Notes under the pieces: model-generated
Database searches by the model: none
What the model saw: the letters and a program-made list of their open reading frames with translations, nothing else
What the model was told of the DNA's origin: nothing
Translations under genes and position numbers: made by a program
Origin: Hymenobacter sp. UV11
GTDB taxonomy: Bacteria > Bacteroidota > Bacteroidia > Cytophagales > Hymenobacteraceae
Assembly: GCF_004684095.1 (NCBI RefSeq)
Contig: NZ_SRII01000006.1
Coordinates: forward strand, 248,001 to 312,000
Length of the DNA: 64,000 nucleotides
Direction of reading: 5' to 3'
In this document: piece by piece, positions 32,803-41,055 of the stretch
Layout: the number at the start of each line of letters is the position of its first letter
Numbering within the stretch: the stretch's first letter is position 1

Positions 32803-33166
32803 TTGAGGTTTGTCCGCCTTGGTGGCGGTTGGTGGTGCAAAGGTATGCAAAAGCTGATTACAGGCAAGGGTAGGGTGGTATTTTTTTGCTTTGCGAGAGC
32901 TTGTAGCTTCATTTTCAAGCGGAAAAAATTCTAAACAGCCGCTTGAAGCCGGTTGTATGGCTACCAGCAGCCGGAGTAGTACGCTGTGTTTGGGAGTGCG
33001 CCGGCCTACCCCCCCGGTCTGGGCGCGAGGCCCGGTATCGTTCGAATGGCTTCTGAGACTGCTGCAGATATTTTTTGGCACGGCTAAAATCCATTTCTCA
33101 CGCCTGGGCCGTAGGTGGGGCAGGCTGCAACCTTAACTATTTTTTCTTTTATTCCTTTTTTTACCC
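32803..33166. other. Intergenic gap between tRNA-Gly and fasciclin gene
   Basis: No gene seen. It contains the tRNA-Gly promoter at 32838-32867. The rest holds an AT-rich stretch before the fasciclin ATG (many T in 33136-33162), which could contain its promoter, and a CTACCCCCC motif at about 33007. Confidence 0.4.
32838..32867 (-). promoter_or_regulatory. tRNA-Gly promoter with -33 TTG and -7 TACCTTTG
   Basis: Minus strand: TTG at 32867-32865, a 19-base spacer, then TACCTTTG at 32845-32838, 35 bases upstream of the tRNA. Spacing and both boxes fit the Bacteroidota promoter consensus; best promoter call in the window. Confidence 0.7.
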
Positions 33167-33727
33167 ATGAAATTCTCTTTTGCAACCCTCGCTATTGTGG
33201 CACTGCTCGGCACGGCCGGCGTTCAGACTGCCTCGGCCCAGAAAGCCAAAACGGTGATGGTAGGCGGTGCCGCGATGTACCCCACGAAGAACATCATCGA
33301 AAACGCTGTTAACTCGAAAGACCACACCACGCTGGTAGCCGCCGTGAAAGCTGCTGGCCTCGTAGAGACGCTGTCGGGCCCCGGTCCCTTTACCGTATTT
33401 GCGCCTACCAACGAGGCTTTCAACGCCCTGCCCGCTGGCACGGTAGATACCCTGGTGAAGCCCGAAAACAAGGAAACGCTCACCAAAATCCTGACCTACC
33501 ACGTAGTAGCTGGCCGCATGACGGCCGCTGACCTCATGAAAGCCATCAAGGCTGGCGGTGGCACGGCTACCCTCAAGACCGTGCAGGGCGAAAACCTGAC
33601 GGCCATGATGAAAGGCAAGAAAATTGAGTTGAAGGATGAAAAAGGCGGCACCTCGATGGTGACCATCGCCGACGTAATGCAGAGCAACGGTGTGATTCAC
33701 GTAATCGACAAAGTGCTGATGCCCTAA
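33167..33727 (+). CDS. Secreted fasciclin (FAS1) domain protein
   Basis: A 186-residue protein with signal peptide MKFSFATLAIVALLGTAGVQ (cleavage after TASA) and one FAS1 domain: DHTTLVAAVKAAGLVETLSG, FTVFAPTNEAFNALPAGTVD (H1 box), LTYHVVAGRMTAADL and IADVMQSNGVIHVIDKVLMP (H2 box). FAS1 domains mediate adhesion and matrix contacts; here it is likely periplasmic or extracellular. Codon use is highly biased toward common codons, suggesting strong expression. A strong terminator follows. Confidence 0.93.
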   Translation: MKFSFATLAIVALLGTAGVQTASAQKAKTVMVGGAAMYPTKNIIENAVNSKDHTTLVAAVKAAGLVETLSGPGPFTVFAPTNEAFNALPAGTVDTLVKPENKETLTKILTYHVVAGRMTAADLMKAIKAGGGTATLKTVQGENLTAMMKGKKIELKDEKGGTSMVTIADVMQSNGVIHVIDKVLMP

Positions 33728-33762
33728 GTGCGCTGGCAGCCCGTGCGGCTGCGCTATTTCTG

Positions 33763-33800
33763 GCACCGACTACCCTCACGGGTGGTCGGTGCTTTTTTTT
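33763..33800 (+). terminator. Rho-independent terminator of the fasciclin gene
   Basis: GCACCGACTACC pairs with GGTGGTCGGTGC across a short loop and is followed by eight T. Confidence 0.92.
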
Positions 33801-33891
33801 GGGCCTGCCCTACCCCCCTTTGTTGGGCCCGAAGCGAGGGTGTATATTCGGTGTTTTGAGTTTGTGCTTTTCTACTTTTCCCACCCAATCT

Positions 33892-34488
33892 ATGATTCTT
33901 TCTACTCGTTATGTAGTAGGTACATTTTTGGCACTAATGAGCTGCCTGCTAGGCGCTCAGCCTACGCAAGCCCAACGCCAGCGGGACACAAAGTTTGAGA
34001 AGGGCTTTTTAGAGAAAGGCAAGAAAATTGGCATCTGGGAATATTATGGCCACACACTTTCGGGCGAGAAAGTAGTGGTGCAGCGCTACGACTATGACCA
34101 CGGCAGGCTGCTCTATTTCCGGCCGGGTGCCGATAGCAGGTGCCACGCCGAGGTGAGCCCCGGCAAGTGGAGCTACGTGAGCCCCGACCAACCAGCGCTG
34201 TTCATTGGCAGCGATATGGCCCTAGCCGAACACACCACCAAGCTGGTATACCCGGCGGCGGCGATAAGCCGCAACGTGCAAGGCAAAGTAGTGGTGGCCT
34301 TCGTGATTGATACGCTGGGGCGCGTGAGCAACCACCACCTGGTGTAGCGCATTGGGGCAGGCTGCGACGAGGAGGCCCTGCACGTGGCCCGCACCGTGCC
34401 CGAGCAGTGGCCGTGGAATACGAGCTACCCCTCAATTTTCGGCTGGCGCAACCCTAAGCCCCGCCCCGACCGTAGCTTGGCGATATGA
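33892..34488 (+). pseudogene. TonB C-terminal-domain protein interrupted by in-frame TAG
   Basis: The frame begins with a signal peptide (MILSTRYVVGTFLALMSCLL...QPTQAQ), continues with a MORN-like stretch (GIWEYYGHTLSGEKVVVQRY) and enters a TonB C-terminal domain (AISRNVQGKVVVAFVIDTLG). A TAG at 34345-34347 stops it in the middle of that domain. Past the TAG the same frame goes on for 46 codons with the expected remainder, RIGAGCDEEALHVARTVPEQ, and ends at a TGA (34486-34488) overlapping the next gene's ATG, as coupled genes do. So the gene was intact recently; either a nonsense mutation or amber readthrough. The product stopping at 34347 would have 151 residues and an incomplete domain. A base-calling error is also possible. 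Confidence 0.8.
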
Positions 34489-35018
34489 AAGCTGCCTACT
34501 GGGGGCTGGCCACTGGCCTGCTCGGAATATTTGGGTTAACGAGCTGTGACTCGACCCCGCGCGAACGCCAGGAAATAGTGCGCCAGGAGGCGGCCAAGCT
34601 GGACACGGCCGCTCGCAACGCGGGCCACACCCTGAGCCGATTGGGCCGCCAAACAGCCACCTTCGACGCCGCCAACCGGGCGCGCCGGGCCGTGCCGCTC
34701 GACGCTAAGAAACAAAAAATAATGGACCAGCAGCTGCTGGGCAGCTACGCCGACCGCATTCCGACCCTCACCGTAACCACTATTTCGGGGGCGTATGGCG
34801 AGCTGCTGCGCTCTACCCGCGTGCGCCGCACCGGCTGGGAGGCCCGCGACTGGGACTATGCCCAGGATACTTACCGCCGCCTCAATGCGCAGCTGGCCCG
34901 CATTCGGCTCGACCTGCCGGCCCGCGACGAGGTGCGCATTCGGGCGTGGCAGGCTGAGTTTACCACCCTGCGCGCTCAGCGCACGGCCAAGGACCTGAAA
35001 GCGGCGACCAAAAAATGA
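34485..35018 (+). CDS. Lipoprotein, unknown function
   Basis: A 177-residue lipoprotein with signal MKAAYWGLATGLLGIFGLTS and lipobox LTSC. The mature part is Arg/Ala/Gln-rich and mostly helical (RERQEIVRQEAAKLDTAARN), with a conserved-looking middle LLGSYADRIPTLTVTTISGA. No domain is recognised. Its ATG overlaps the final TGA of the interrupted TonB-like frame, so it probably belonged to one operon with it. Periplasm-facing. Confidence 0.78.
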   Translation: MKAAYWGLATGLLGIFGLTSCDSTPRERQEIVRQEAAKLDTAARNAGHTLSRLGRQTATFDAANRARRAVPLDAKKQKIMDQQLLGSYADRIPTLTVTTISGAYGELLRSTRVRRTGWEARDWDYAQDTYRRLNAQLARIRLDLPARDEVRIRAWQAEFTTLRAQRTAKDLKAATKK

Positions 35019-35127
35019 TTGTCGGTTGTTACTTGTTGCTTGCTGGGGTTGTTGTCGCGGTGACTTCCGTCGGCGTGGCATGCAGCAAGCAGCCCTCCAT
35101 AATTGACCCTCAGCAAGCAGTTTTCCC

Positions 35128-35562
35128 GTGCCCGCTTCAGAAAATATCATCGTGCTCGACTCGTACTACGAGCCGCTGGCGGCCCACCTGGCCCGCACCC
35201 GGCTGGAGGCGGCGGGTATTCCGTGCTTTCTGACCAACGAAAACCTGGTGTCGCTCAACCGCATGTATAGCCCGGTGGCGGGCGGCGTGCGGCTACATGT
35301 GTACGAGCGCGACGCGGCCCGCGCTGCCGAGGCCCTGCGCGAGCCCACCGTGATGCAGGCCTCGCGCGGCGGCCTGGCCGAGCCTGCCGAGGAAAGTACT
35401 GATGGCCAAGTGTGTCCGCGCTGCGGCTCGCACGAGGTGAGCTACGATGCGGCAGCTGCGCCGGGCGCGGCGCATTGGTTTGTGGCGCTGCTTTCGCGGT
35501 TGCGGCGCTACCCCCTGCAAGGGCGGGCGCACCACTGCTTTCACTGCGGCCTTAATTTTTGA
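35128..35562 (+). CDS. DUF2007-like protein with zinc-ribbon tail
   Basis: A 144-residue cytosolic protein. The N-terminal DUF2007-type domain (signal-transducing protein fold) reads IIVLDSYYEPLAAHLARTRL followed by AAGIPCFLTNENL and GGVRLHVYERDAARAAEAL. A linker leads to a zinc ribbon: CPRCGSHEV and HHCFHCGLNF. Function unknown; the ribbon suggests binding to nucleic acid or protein. Start GTG at 35128. It is next to the SDR gene (47 bases). Confidence 0.82.
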   Translation: MPASENIIVLDSYYEPLAAHLARTRLEAAGIPCFLTNENLVSLNRMYSPVAGGVRLHVYERDAARAAEALREPTVMQASRGGLAEPAEESTDGQVCPRCGSHEVSYDAAAAPGAAHWFVALLSRLRRYPLQGRAHHCFHCGLNF

Positions 35563-35609
35563 AGCCGTAGCAGCAACAACTTTTTATGGGCCGACCGGCT
35601 TTAGGGGGC

Positions 35610-36326
35610 ATGGAAAAGCACGCTTCAAAAGTTGCCCTCATCACGGGGGCCAATAAGGGCCTGGGCCTGGAAATAGCCCGCCAGCTCGGCCAGCAAGGCA
35701 TGGTGGTGGTGCTGGGCGCCCGCCAGGGCAAGGCCGATGCGCCCGCCGCCGCGCTGCGCGCCGAGGGTATCGATGCCCACGCCGTGGAGCTGGACGTGAC
35801 CAGCGCCGCCGACATTGCGGCCCTACCCCCCTACTTTGACCAAACCTTCGGCCGGCTCGATATTCTGGTGAACAATGCCGGAGTGCAGCTCGACGATGGC
35901 CCCGACGTGAGTCCTGATACGTTGCGCCAAACCTACGAGGCCAATGTCATTGGGCCTTATGCCATTACGCAGGCTTTGCTGCCGCTGCTGCGGCAGGCGC
36001 CGGCGGGTCGTATTGTGAACCAGAGCAGTATTTTAGGGTCGCTTACGGCCATCAGCCAGGGGCAGGGGGGTAGCTGGGCCACGCCGGGCTACACCTCGTC
36101 GAAGGCCGCGCTGAATATGCTCACGGTGGTGCTGGCCCAGCACTTGGCCGGCACGGACATCAAGGTGAATGCCGCGCATCCTGGCTGGGTCAAAACGGCC
36201 TTGGGTGGCGACGACGCCCCGCTCGAAGTGGCCGAGGGTGCCAAAACTGCCGTGCGCCTGGCCCTGCTGCCCGCCGACGGCCCCACTGGCGGCTACTTCC
36301 ACGATGCCGAGCGCCTACCCTGGTAA
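35610..36326 (+). CDS. Short-chain dehydrogenase/reductase
   Basis: A 238-residue classical SDR: NAD(P) motif TGANKGLGLEIARQLG (GxxxGxG), acidic motif ELDVTSAADI, NNAGVQL, catalytic Ser in NQSSILGSLTA and Y-x-x-x-K in GYTSSKAALNM, then HPGWVKTALGG. The pattern resembles carbonyl reductase-like SDRs using NADPH; substrate unknown. Eight more codons are open upstream from 35586, but ATG 35610 (MEKHASKVALITGANKG) is preferred. Confidence 0.9.
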   Translation: MEKHASKVALITGANKGLGLEIARQLGQQGMVVVLGARQGKADAPAAALRAEGIDAHAVELDVTSAADIAALPPYFDQTFGRLDILVNNAGVQLDDGPDVSPDTLRQTYEANVIGPYAITQALLPLLRQAPAGRIVNQSSILGSLTAISQGQGGSWATPGYTSSKAALNMLTVVLAQHLAGTDIKVNAAHPGWVKTALGGDDAPLEVAEGAKTAVRLALLPADGPTGGYFHDAERLPW

Positions 36327-36392
36327 GTGCTTACTGGAGAGCATTTGCTGAGCCGCTCGCAACTATTTATAGAGAAATGTCATCTGTACCGT

Positions 36393-37565
36393 ATGATGCG
36401 GTACGGGTGGCATTTTTGCTGGTGGCTGCTGGGGTTGCTGCCCCTTGGCGCGGGGGCGCAGGCGCGCAAGGCCGGCGATGGCCTGGTGGGGACTTACTAC
36501 GACGGGCGCAACTTTGAGCACAAGGTGCTGACCCGGCGCGACCCGGTCATCAACTTCGACTGGCACGAGCAAAGCCCGGTAGCAGGCTTGGCGGCTGAGG
36601 AATTTTCGGTGCGCTGGACGGGCTGGCTGGTGCCGCCCACCACGGGCCGCTACGTGCTGCACATCAGCGTAGATGATGGCATCCGGCTGTGGCTGAATGG
36701 CCGTGAGCTGCTCAATGAGTGGCGGGGGCAGCCGTTGAGCTACTACCAGCTGGCCGTGGACCTTCGGGCCGGGGAGCCCTATTCACTGCGGATAGACTAC
36801 TGCCAGTATGCCTTCTCCACACGGATGCGGCTGGCCTGGGAGCCGCCCGCCGCGGGGCCTACCCCCGGCAACTGGCGCAACCTCTGGGGCAGGGCCGAGG
36901 AGCAAGCCGGGCCCGTTGTTATTGCGGCGCGCTACCTGTATGGCCAGCTGCCGGCTACGGTGGCAGCCCAGCCGCCAGCGCCGCCCGCCCGGCCCATCCC
37001 ACCAGCTATTCAGCCCCAGCCAGTTAAAATAATCTCCCCGCGCCAGGATGCCCCTACCAAAGCGGCCCTGCTGTCAAAGCCGCCGGTGGCCACTGCAAAA
37101 GTGCGGCCCCGCAGCTACCTGGCCCTGGCCGCTACGCCCGCGCCGGCCGTTATTCAACCACCGCCTGCTATCGCGCCAGCCGACTCGGGCCGGACCAGCA
37201 TCTTGGCCGCTCGCCTGGCCGCCGGACAAGCCGTGACGCTAAGGGCGTTGTATTTTGAGCAAGGCCAGGCCGACTTGCTGCCGGCCGTGCGGGCCAGCCT
37301 CGACACGCTAGCAATGGCCCTGGCCGAGCGCCCTACCCTGCGCCTCGAAGTGCAGGGCCACACCGACAACCAGGGCGACCCGGCCATCAACCAGCGGCTC
37401 TTGCGGCAGCGGGCCGAAGCCGTGTGCCAGTACCTGGCTACGCAGGGTGTGGCGCCCGCGCGGCTGCGGGCCGTGGGCTACGGGGGCGCCCGCCCGGTGG
37501 CCGACAACCGCCTGCCCGACCAGCGCCCGCGCAACCGCCGGGTGGTGCTGCGGGCCCTACCCTAG
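36393..37565 (+). CDS. Secreted PA14 and OmpA-like domain protein
   Basis: A 390-residue envelope protein. Signal peptide MMRYGWHFCWWLLGLLPLGA with AQA cleavage. Residues about 30-160 form a PA14 domain (GLVGTYYDGRNFEHK, VRWTGWLVPPTTGRYVLHIS, DDGIRLWLNGRELLNEW), a carbohydrate-binding-type fold. A Pro/Ala-rich linker follows, then an OmpA-like peptidoglycan-binding domain (LYFEQGQADLLPAVRASLDT, LEVQGHTDNQGDPAINQRLL, RNRRVVLRALP). It likely bridges outer membrane or surface glycan to the cell wall. A GTG at 36327 would add 22 residues lacking signal features. Confidence 0.88.
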   Translation: MMRYGWHFCWWLLGLLPLGAGAQARKAGDGLVGTYYDGRNFEHKVLTRRDPVINFDWHEQSPVAGLAAEEFSVRWTGWLVPPTTGRYVLHISVDDGIRLWLNGRELLNEWRGQPLSYYQLAVDLRAGEPYSLRIDYCQYAFSTRMRLAWEPPAAGPTPGNWRNLWGRAEEQAGPVVIAARYLYGQLPATVAAQPPAPPARPIPPAIQPQPVKIISPRQDAPTKAALLSKPPVATAKVRPRSYLALAATPAPAVIQPPPAIAPADSGRTSILAARLAAGQAVTLRALYFEQGQADLLPAVRASLDTLAMALAERPTLRLEVQGHTDNQGDPAINQRLLRQRAEAVCQYLATQGVAPARLRAVGYGGARPVADNRLPDQRPRNRRVVLRALP

Positions 37566-37586
37566 CTGCACACGCAGTACGCGCAC

Positions 37587-39092
37587 CTACCGGGCGGCGG
37601 CCACGCCCCGGCGACTCTGGCTGCGTAGCGGCGTAAGGGGTTTGGGGCGCGGGGCGGCGCGGCGCACCGTTACGGGCACCGGTGCTTTAGCCTGATTGAC
37701 ATAGGGTAGCAGCCAGTCGCGCAAGTAGTTGAAGGCCTCTTGGGAAAAGGCCGGCTGCTGCTCGCCGGCCACAATGGGCCACTGCGCCCGGTCGGGCTGA
37801 AACAGGTGGTTGACGCCCGCCAGGCGGTGCGCTTGCACAAGCTGATGGGTCTGGTGCAAGCCGTGTTGCAGCACCGACAGGTTGCGGCCCGCCGCCACCT
37901 GCAAATCGGCCGTGCCGTTGAGTAGCAGGGTTGGGCAGCGCACCAGCGGCAGGCGGGTGGCGGGGTCAAAGTCGAGAAAGAAGCGGGCCCAGGGCGAGGT
38001 GAGCTGCGTGGCGCGGGCGCGGGCCATTGCCTCATCCACGCCCGTGTTGCTGCCGCGCAGCAGGGCGATAATCTTGGCGCGGGCCGCCGCCTGGTTGGGC
38101 GTTTGACGCACGGCTTCTATCAGCTGGTCGTAGAGGCCCTGAGCGGCTTTTATCTGGCCGCCGTCGGCCCCAATCAGGCGCATAATCTCGCCCTGCTGGC
38201 GGCGCAGCACATCGCGCCCCGGCTGCCCATAGCCCGCCAAGGACACCACAAAGGCCGGCACTTCTTCGGGAGCGGGAGCCGCGGCGGCCAGCAGGGCCAC
38301 GTTGGCCCCTTCGCCGTGGCCCAGCAGGCCCACTTGCGAGGCGGCCACATTAGGGCGGCTGCGTAAGAACTCCATCGCGGCCTGGGCATCGCCGACTAGG
38401 TCAGCGGTGGTGGAGCGGGCATAGTCGCCACCCGACTTGCCTACCCCCCGGTCGTCGAAGCGCAGCACGGCCATGCCGTGGCGGGTGAGGTAATCGGCCA
38501 GAATACCGAATAGCCGGTAGCCCTGAAGCTCCGAGTCGCGGTCTTGCGGGCCCGAGTCGGAGAGGAGGGCCACGGCGGCAAAGGGTCCTTCGCCATTAGG
38601 CAGAGTAAGTGTGCCGCGCAGCTTGATTTTATCGTCCGGATTATAAAAAGTCACCTCCGACTCGCGGTAGGGCGGCGTGAGGCGCAGTTTTTTGGTAGCC
38701 TGGGCGGCGGCGGGGGCCGTGCCGCGGCTCAGCGTCAGCTCCGTTTTGAGGCCGGGCTGCTGCCAGGTGCCGCTTAGCTGGCTACCCCCCGCCAGCACCT
38801 TACCCTCGAAGCGGCTACCCGCCTGCTCCATGCGCAGCGTCAGGTTGTCATCTTTCAGCTCCACTTCCACGGGCATTCGGCTGATGTGCTGCTGCGGCAC
38901 ATCGAGCGCCGCGTAGTACGTGCCGTTGCTGAGCGGCACAATGGTGATAACCAGGGTGAGTGCGCCGCCAGGAACTTTCAACGGACCCTGCCATTGCCCG
39001 CTCAAGCGAGGTGGCTCAACGGGCTCACGTGGCGTGGCACCGACAATTCCGGCCCAGGTTAAGCAAAGTAAAAAAAGTAATAATTTCTGCAT
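37587..39092 (-). CDS. Secreted alpha/beta hydrolase-fold protein lacking the nucleophile Ser
   Basis: A 501-residue protein with signal peptide MQKLLLFLLCLTWAGIVGAT. An N-terminal beta domain (SGQWQGPLKVPGGALTLVIT, about 120 residues) precedes an alpha/beta hydrolase domain with VALLSDSGPQDRDSE, VLRFDDRGVGKSGGD, LLLNGTADLQV (acid) and AGVNHLFQ (His). The nucleophile elbow, normally GHSEGG in this family, reads LLGHGEGANVAL: Ser is replaced by Gly (codon 38313-38315, GGC). The enzyme may be inactive or have another role. Position is convergent with the PA14-OmpA gene. The long upstream frame to 39158 is ignored because the signal peptide starts at 39092. Confidence 0.88.
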   Translation of the reverse strand: MQKLLLFLLCLTWAGIVGATPREPVEPPRLSGQWQGPLKVPGGALTLVITIVPLSNGTYYAALDVPQQHISRMPVEVELKDDNLTLRMEQAGSRFEGKVLAGGSQLSGTWQQPGLKTELTLSRGTAPAAAQATKKLRLTPPYRESEVTFYNPDDKIKLRGTLTLPNGEGPFAAVALLSDSGPQDRDSELQGYRLFGILADYLTRHGMAVLRFDDRGVGKSGGDYARSTTADLVGDAQAAMEFLRSRPNVAASQVGLLGHGEGANVALLAAAAPAPEEVPAFVVSLAGYGQPGRDVLRRQQGEIMRLIGADGGQIKAAQGLYDQLIEAVRQTPNQAAARAKIIALLRGSNTGVDEAMARARATQLTSPWARFFLDFDPATRLPLVRCPTLLLNGTADLQVAAGRNLSVLQHGLHQTHQLVQAHRLAGVNHLFQPDRAQWPIVAGEQQPAFSQEAFNYLRDWLLPYVNQAKAPVPVTVRRAAPRPKPLTPLRSQSRRGVAAAR

Positions 39093-39402
39093 AAATTTTA
39101 ACTCTGGCGGGAGGTGGGGAGTAGAAGCGCAATAATCCCTGCAAAATACCAAATTCATGCCGTTTTGGGTTGCTTAGGGGTATTTATACTTAGGAACCTT
39201 TACTTATGCGCCTGCTTGGCGAGCAAAACCCCAGCCTGCCACAGTCCTATTTTGCTCCTACTAAAGCAGTTGAATTGAGAAGGGGTGCCCAAGTGTAGTT
39301 TCGCCATTGGGGAGAGCGAAAAAGTGCTGACTTAGCAGTGCGCAAGCTGGCCGCGCGGGCAGGTTTATACGTAGAGTTAGGTCTTCGCTAGCCTTTTCCA
39401 CC
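39093..39402. other. Intergenic gap between divergent genes
   Basis: No gene seen. AT-rich in 39060-39290; likely holds promoters for the hydrolase (minus) and the SDR (plus). No exact TAnnTTTG box was found. Confidence 0.35.
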
Positions 39403-40308
39403 ATGCCTACATCCAAACCCACCAACTTTACGGCGCCTCCCACGCGCCCCACCGCCAAAGACATGAAAGGGCACGCCCAAAAGCTGCCCTACCCCGCCAA
39501 GCAGGCCGATATGGAGCTCCAACCCCAGAGCAGCCTGGCCGCTTACCGCGCCGCCGGCAAGCTCGAAGGCAAGGTGGCCCTCATCACTGGGGGCGACTCG
39601 GGTATTGGGCGCGCCGTGGCCATTGCCTTTGCCAAAGAGGGGGCCAACGTGGCCATCTTATTCAATGAAAACCAGGAGGATGCGCAAGAAACCCAGCGCC
39701 TCGTGGAGCAGGAAAACCGTAAGTGCCAGCTTTTGCAACTCGATGTGCGCGACCGCGAGCAGGCGTTTCAGGCTGTGCAGCGGGTGCGGGACGAGTTGGG
39801 TGGGCTGAATATTCTGGTCAACAACGCGGCCTTTCAAATGGCGCAGGAGAAGTTTGAGGACATCTCGGAAGCCCAGATTCGGCGCACGTTCGACACCAAT
39901 ATTATGGGTTACATGTGGATGGCGCAGGCCGTAATTCCGCACCTCAAAAGTGGCGACTGCATCATCAACACGGGTAGCATTGTGGGTATCGTGGGTATTC
40001 CGCTGCTCGTGGACTATGCGTGCACCAAGGCGGGTATTCATGCCCTTACCAAGTCATTGGCCCTGTACCTGGGCGAGCGCAACATTCGGGTGAACTGCGT
40101 GGTGCCTGGCCCGGTGTGGACGCCCAACATCCCCGGCACCATGCCGCTGGACGAAATTGCCAAGTTTGGCCACGAGGTGGCGCTCAAGCGGCCCGGCCAA
40201 CCCGAGGAGCTGGCCCCGGCCTACGTGCTGCTGGCTTCACAAGATGGCTCGTTCATGACGGGTGCGCTGGTGCACGTGACGGGCGGCAAACTAAGCAGCG
40301 ACGAGTAA
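39403..40308 (+). CDS. SDR oxidoreductase, YghA/general-stress type
   Basis: A 301-residue SDR with an N-terminal extension of about 50 residues typical of the stress-linked subgroup (KLPYPAKQADMELQP). NAD(P) motif ALITGGDSGIGRAVAIAFAK, then NNAAFQMAQ, Ser in INTGSIVGIVG, Y-x-x-x-K in DYACTKAGIHAL, and VPGPVWTPNIP. Members act on small aldehydes or ketones; specificity unknown. It heads a plus-strand group with the GMC pair and GH1-like gene, separated by REP-like repeats. Confidence 0.92.
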   Translation: MPTSKPTNFTAPPTRPTAKDMKGHAQKLPYPAKQADMELQPQSSLAAYRAAGKLEGKVALITGGDSGIGRAVAIAFAKEGANVAILFNENQEDAQETQRLVEQENRKCQLLQLDVRDREQAFQAVQRVRDELGGLNILVNNAAFQMAQEKFEDISEAQIRRTFDTNIMGYMWMAQAVIPHLKSGDCIINTGSIVGIVGIPLLVDYACTKAGIHALTKSLALYLGERNIRVNCVVPGPVWTPNIPGTMPLDEIAKFGHEVALKRPGQPEELAPAYVLLASQDGSFMTGALVHVTGGKLSSDE

Positions 40309-40391
40309 ACATCTGACCGATTTAACCGTTCAGGTTGGAGGCAATCCGTTGGACCAAGTGCTAGCAGATTGGCTTCAACCTGTTCTTTTTT

Positions 40392-40961
40392 ATGACCTCT
40401 CAGGATTTGCTACCCTCGTCGCACGTGTCGGCGGCGACCCACGCGGCCCTCAGCCAGCGCCTGGCCGAAACCGGAGCTGCTTACGAGCCCCAGTTTTTGG
40501 CCCCCGAAACGTTTCGGCTGCTCGAAGCGGTGGCGGCCCGGCTTTTTCCGCAGCCCGAGCGGTCGGTACCCATCCCGCTGGCGCCGTCCGTAGACCAGCG
40601 CCTGACTGAAGGCCGCGCCGACGGCTGGCGCTACGACGCCCTACCCCCCGACCGCGAGGCGTATCGCCTGGGCCTGGGCGGTATTCAGGAAATTGCGCAA
40701 AGCTTGTTTCAGACTGATTTTGAAGCCCTTGACGCAACCAAGCAAGACGAGGTTATCGAAGCCCTGGCTAGTGGAAACCCGCCCGGCGCCGTGTGGCAGA
40801 TGCTGCCGGCCGGTCGCTTTTTCGAAGAGATGCTGGCCGAGCTGACCGAGGCTTACTACGCCCACCCTTGGGCGCAGGATGAAATTGGTTACACCGGCTA
40901 CGCCGACCTACCCGCCTGGACTAAAATCGGCCTCAACGAAAAAGAGCCGCGCGAGGCGTAG
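40392..40961 (+). CDS. Gluconate 2-dehydrogenase subunit 3-like protein
   Basis: A 189-residue protein resembling the small (gamma) subunit of membrane-bound sugar/gluconate dehydrogenases: FLAPETFRLLEAVAARLFPQ, QRLTEGRADGWRYDALPP and the end YAHPWAQDEIGYTGYADLPA. The family is a partner of the GMC flavoprotein; here the GMC gene is next, 94 bases downstream. No Tat or Sec signal is obvious, although the family often has one. The stop codon lies in the first base positions of a REP-like repeat. Confidence 0.85.
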   Translation: MTSQDLLPSSHVSAATHAALSQRLAETGAAYEPQFLAPETFRLLEAVAARLFPQPERSVPIPLAPSVDQRLTEGRADGWRYDALPPDREAYRLGLGGIQEIAQSLFQTDFEALDATKQDEVIEALASGNPPGAVWQMLPAGRFFEEMLAELTEAYYAHPWAQDEIGYTGYADLPAWTKIGLNEKEPREA

Positions 40962-41049
40962 GGTAAGCTCTAGCTTGCCGCAAACTCTCTCTTATAATAT
41001 ATTTCTTATTCTTCTATATTTTGGCGGCAAGCTAAAGCTTACCCTACAC
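40958..41049. repeat. REP-like inverted repeat, family A
   Basis: Left arm 40958-40980 (GTAGGGTAAGCTCTAGCTTG) and right arm 41025-41049 (CGGCAAGCTAAAGCTTACCC). The left arm includes the stop of the gluconate dehydrogenase-like gene; the AT-rich middle separates it from the GMC gene. Confidence 0.9.
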
Positions 41050-41055
41050 TGTCTT

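Noticed and set aside
40879-41055. Upstream extension of the GMC oxidoreductase
   Set aside because: Overlaps the previous gene out of frame and crosses a family A repeat.
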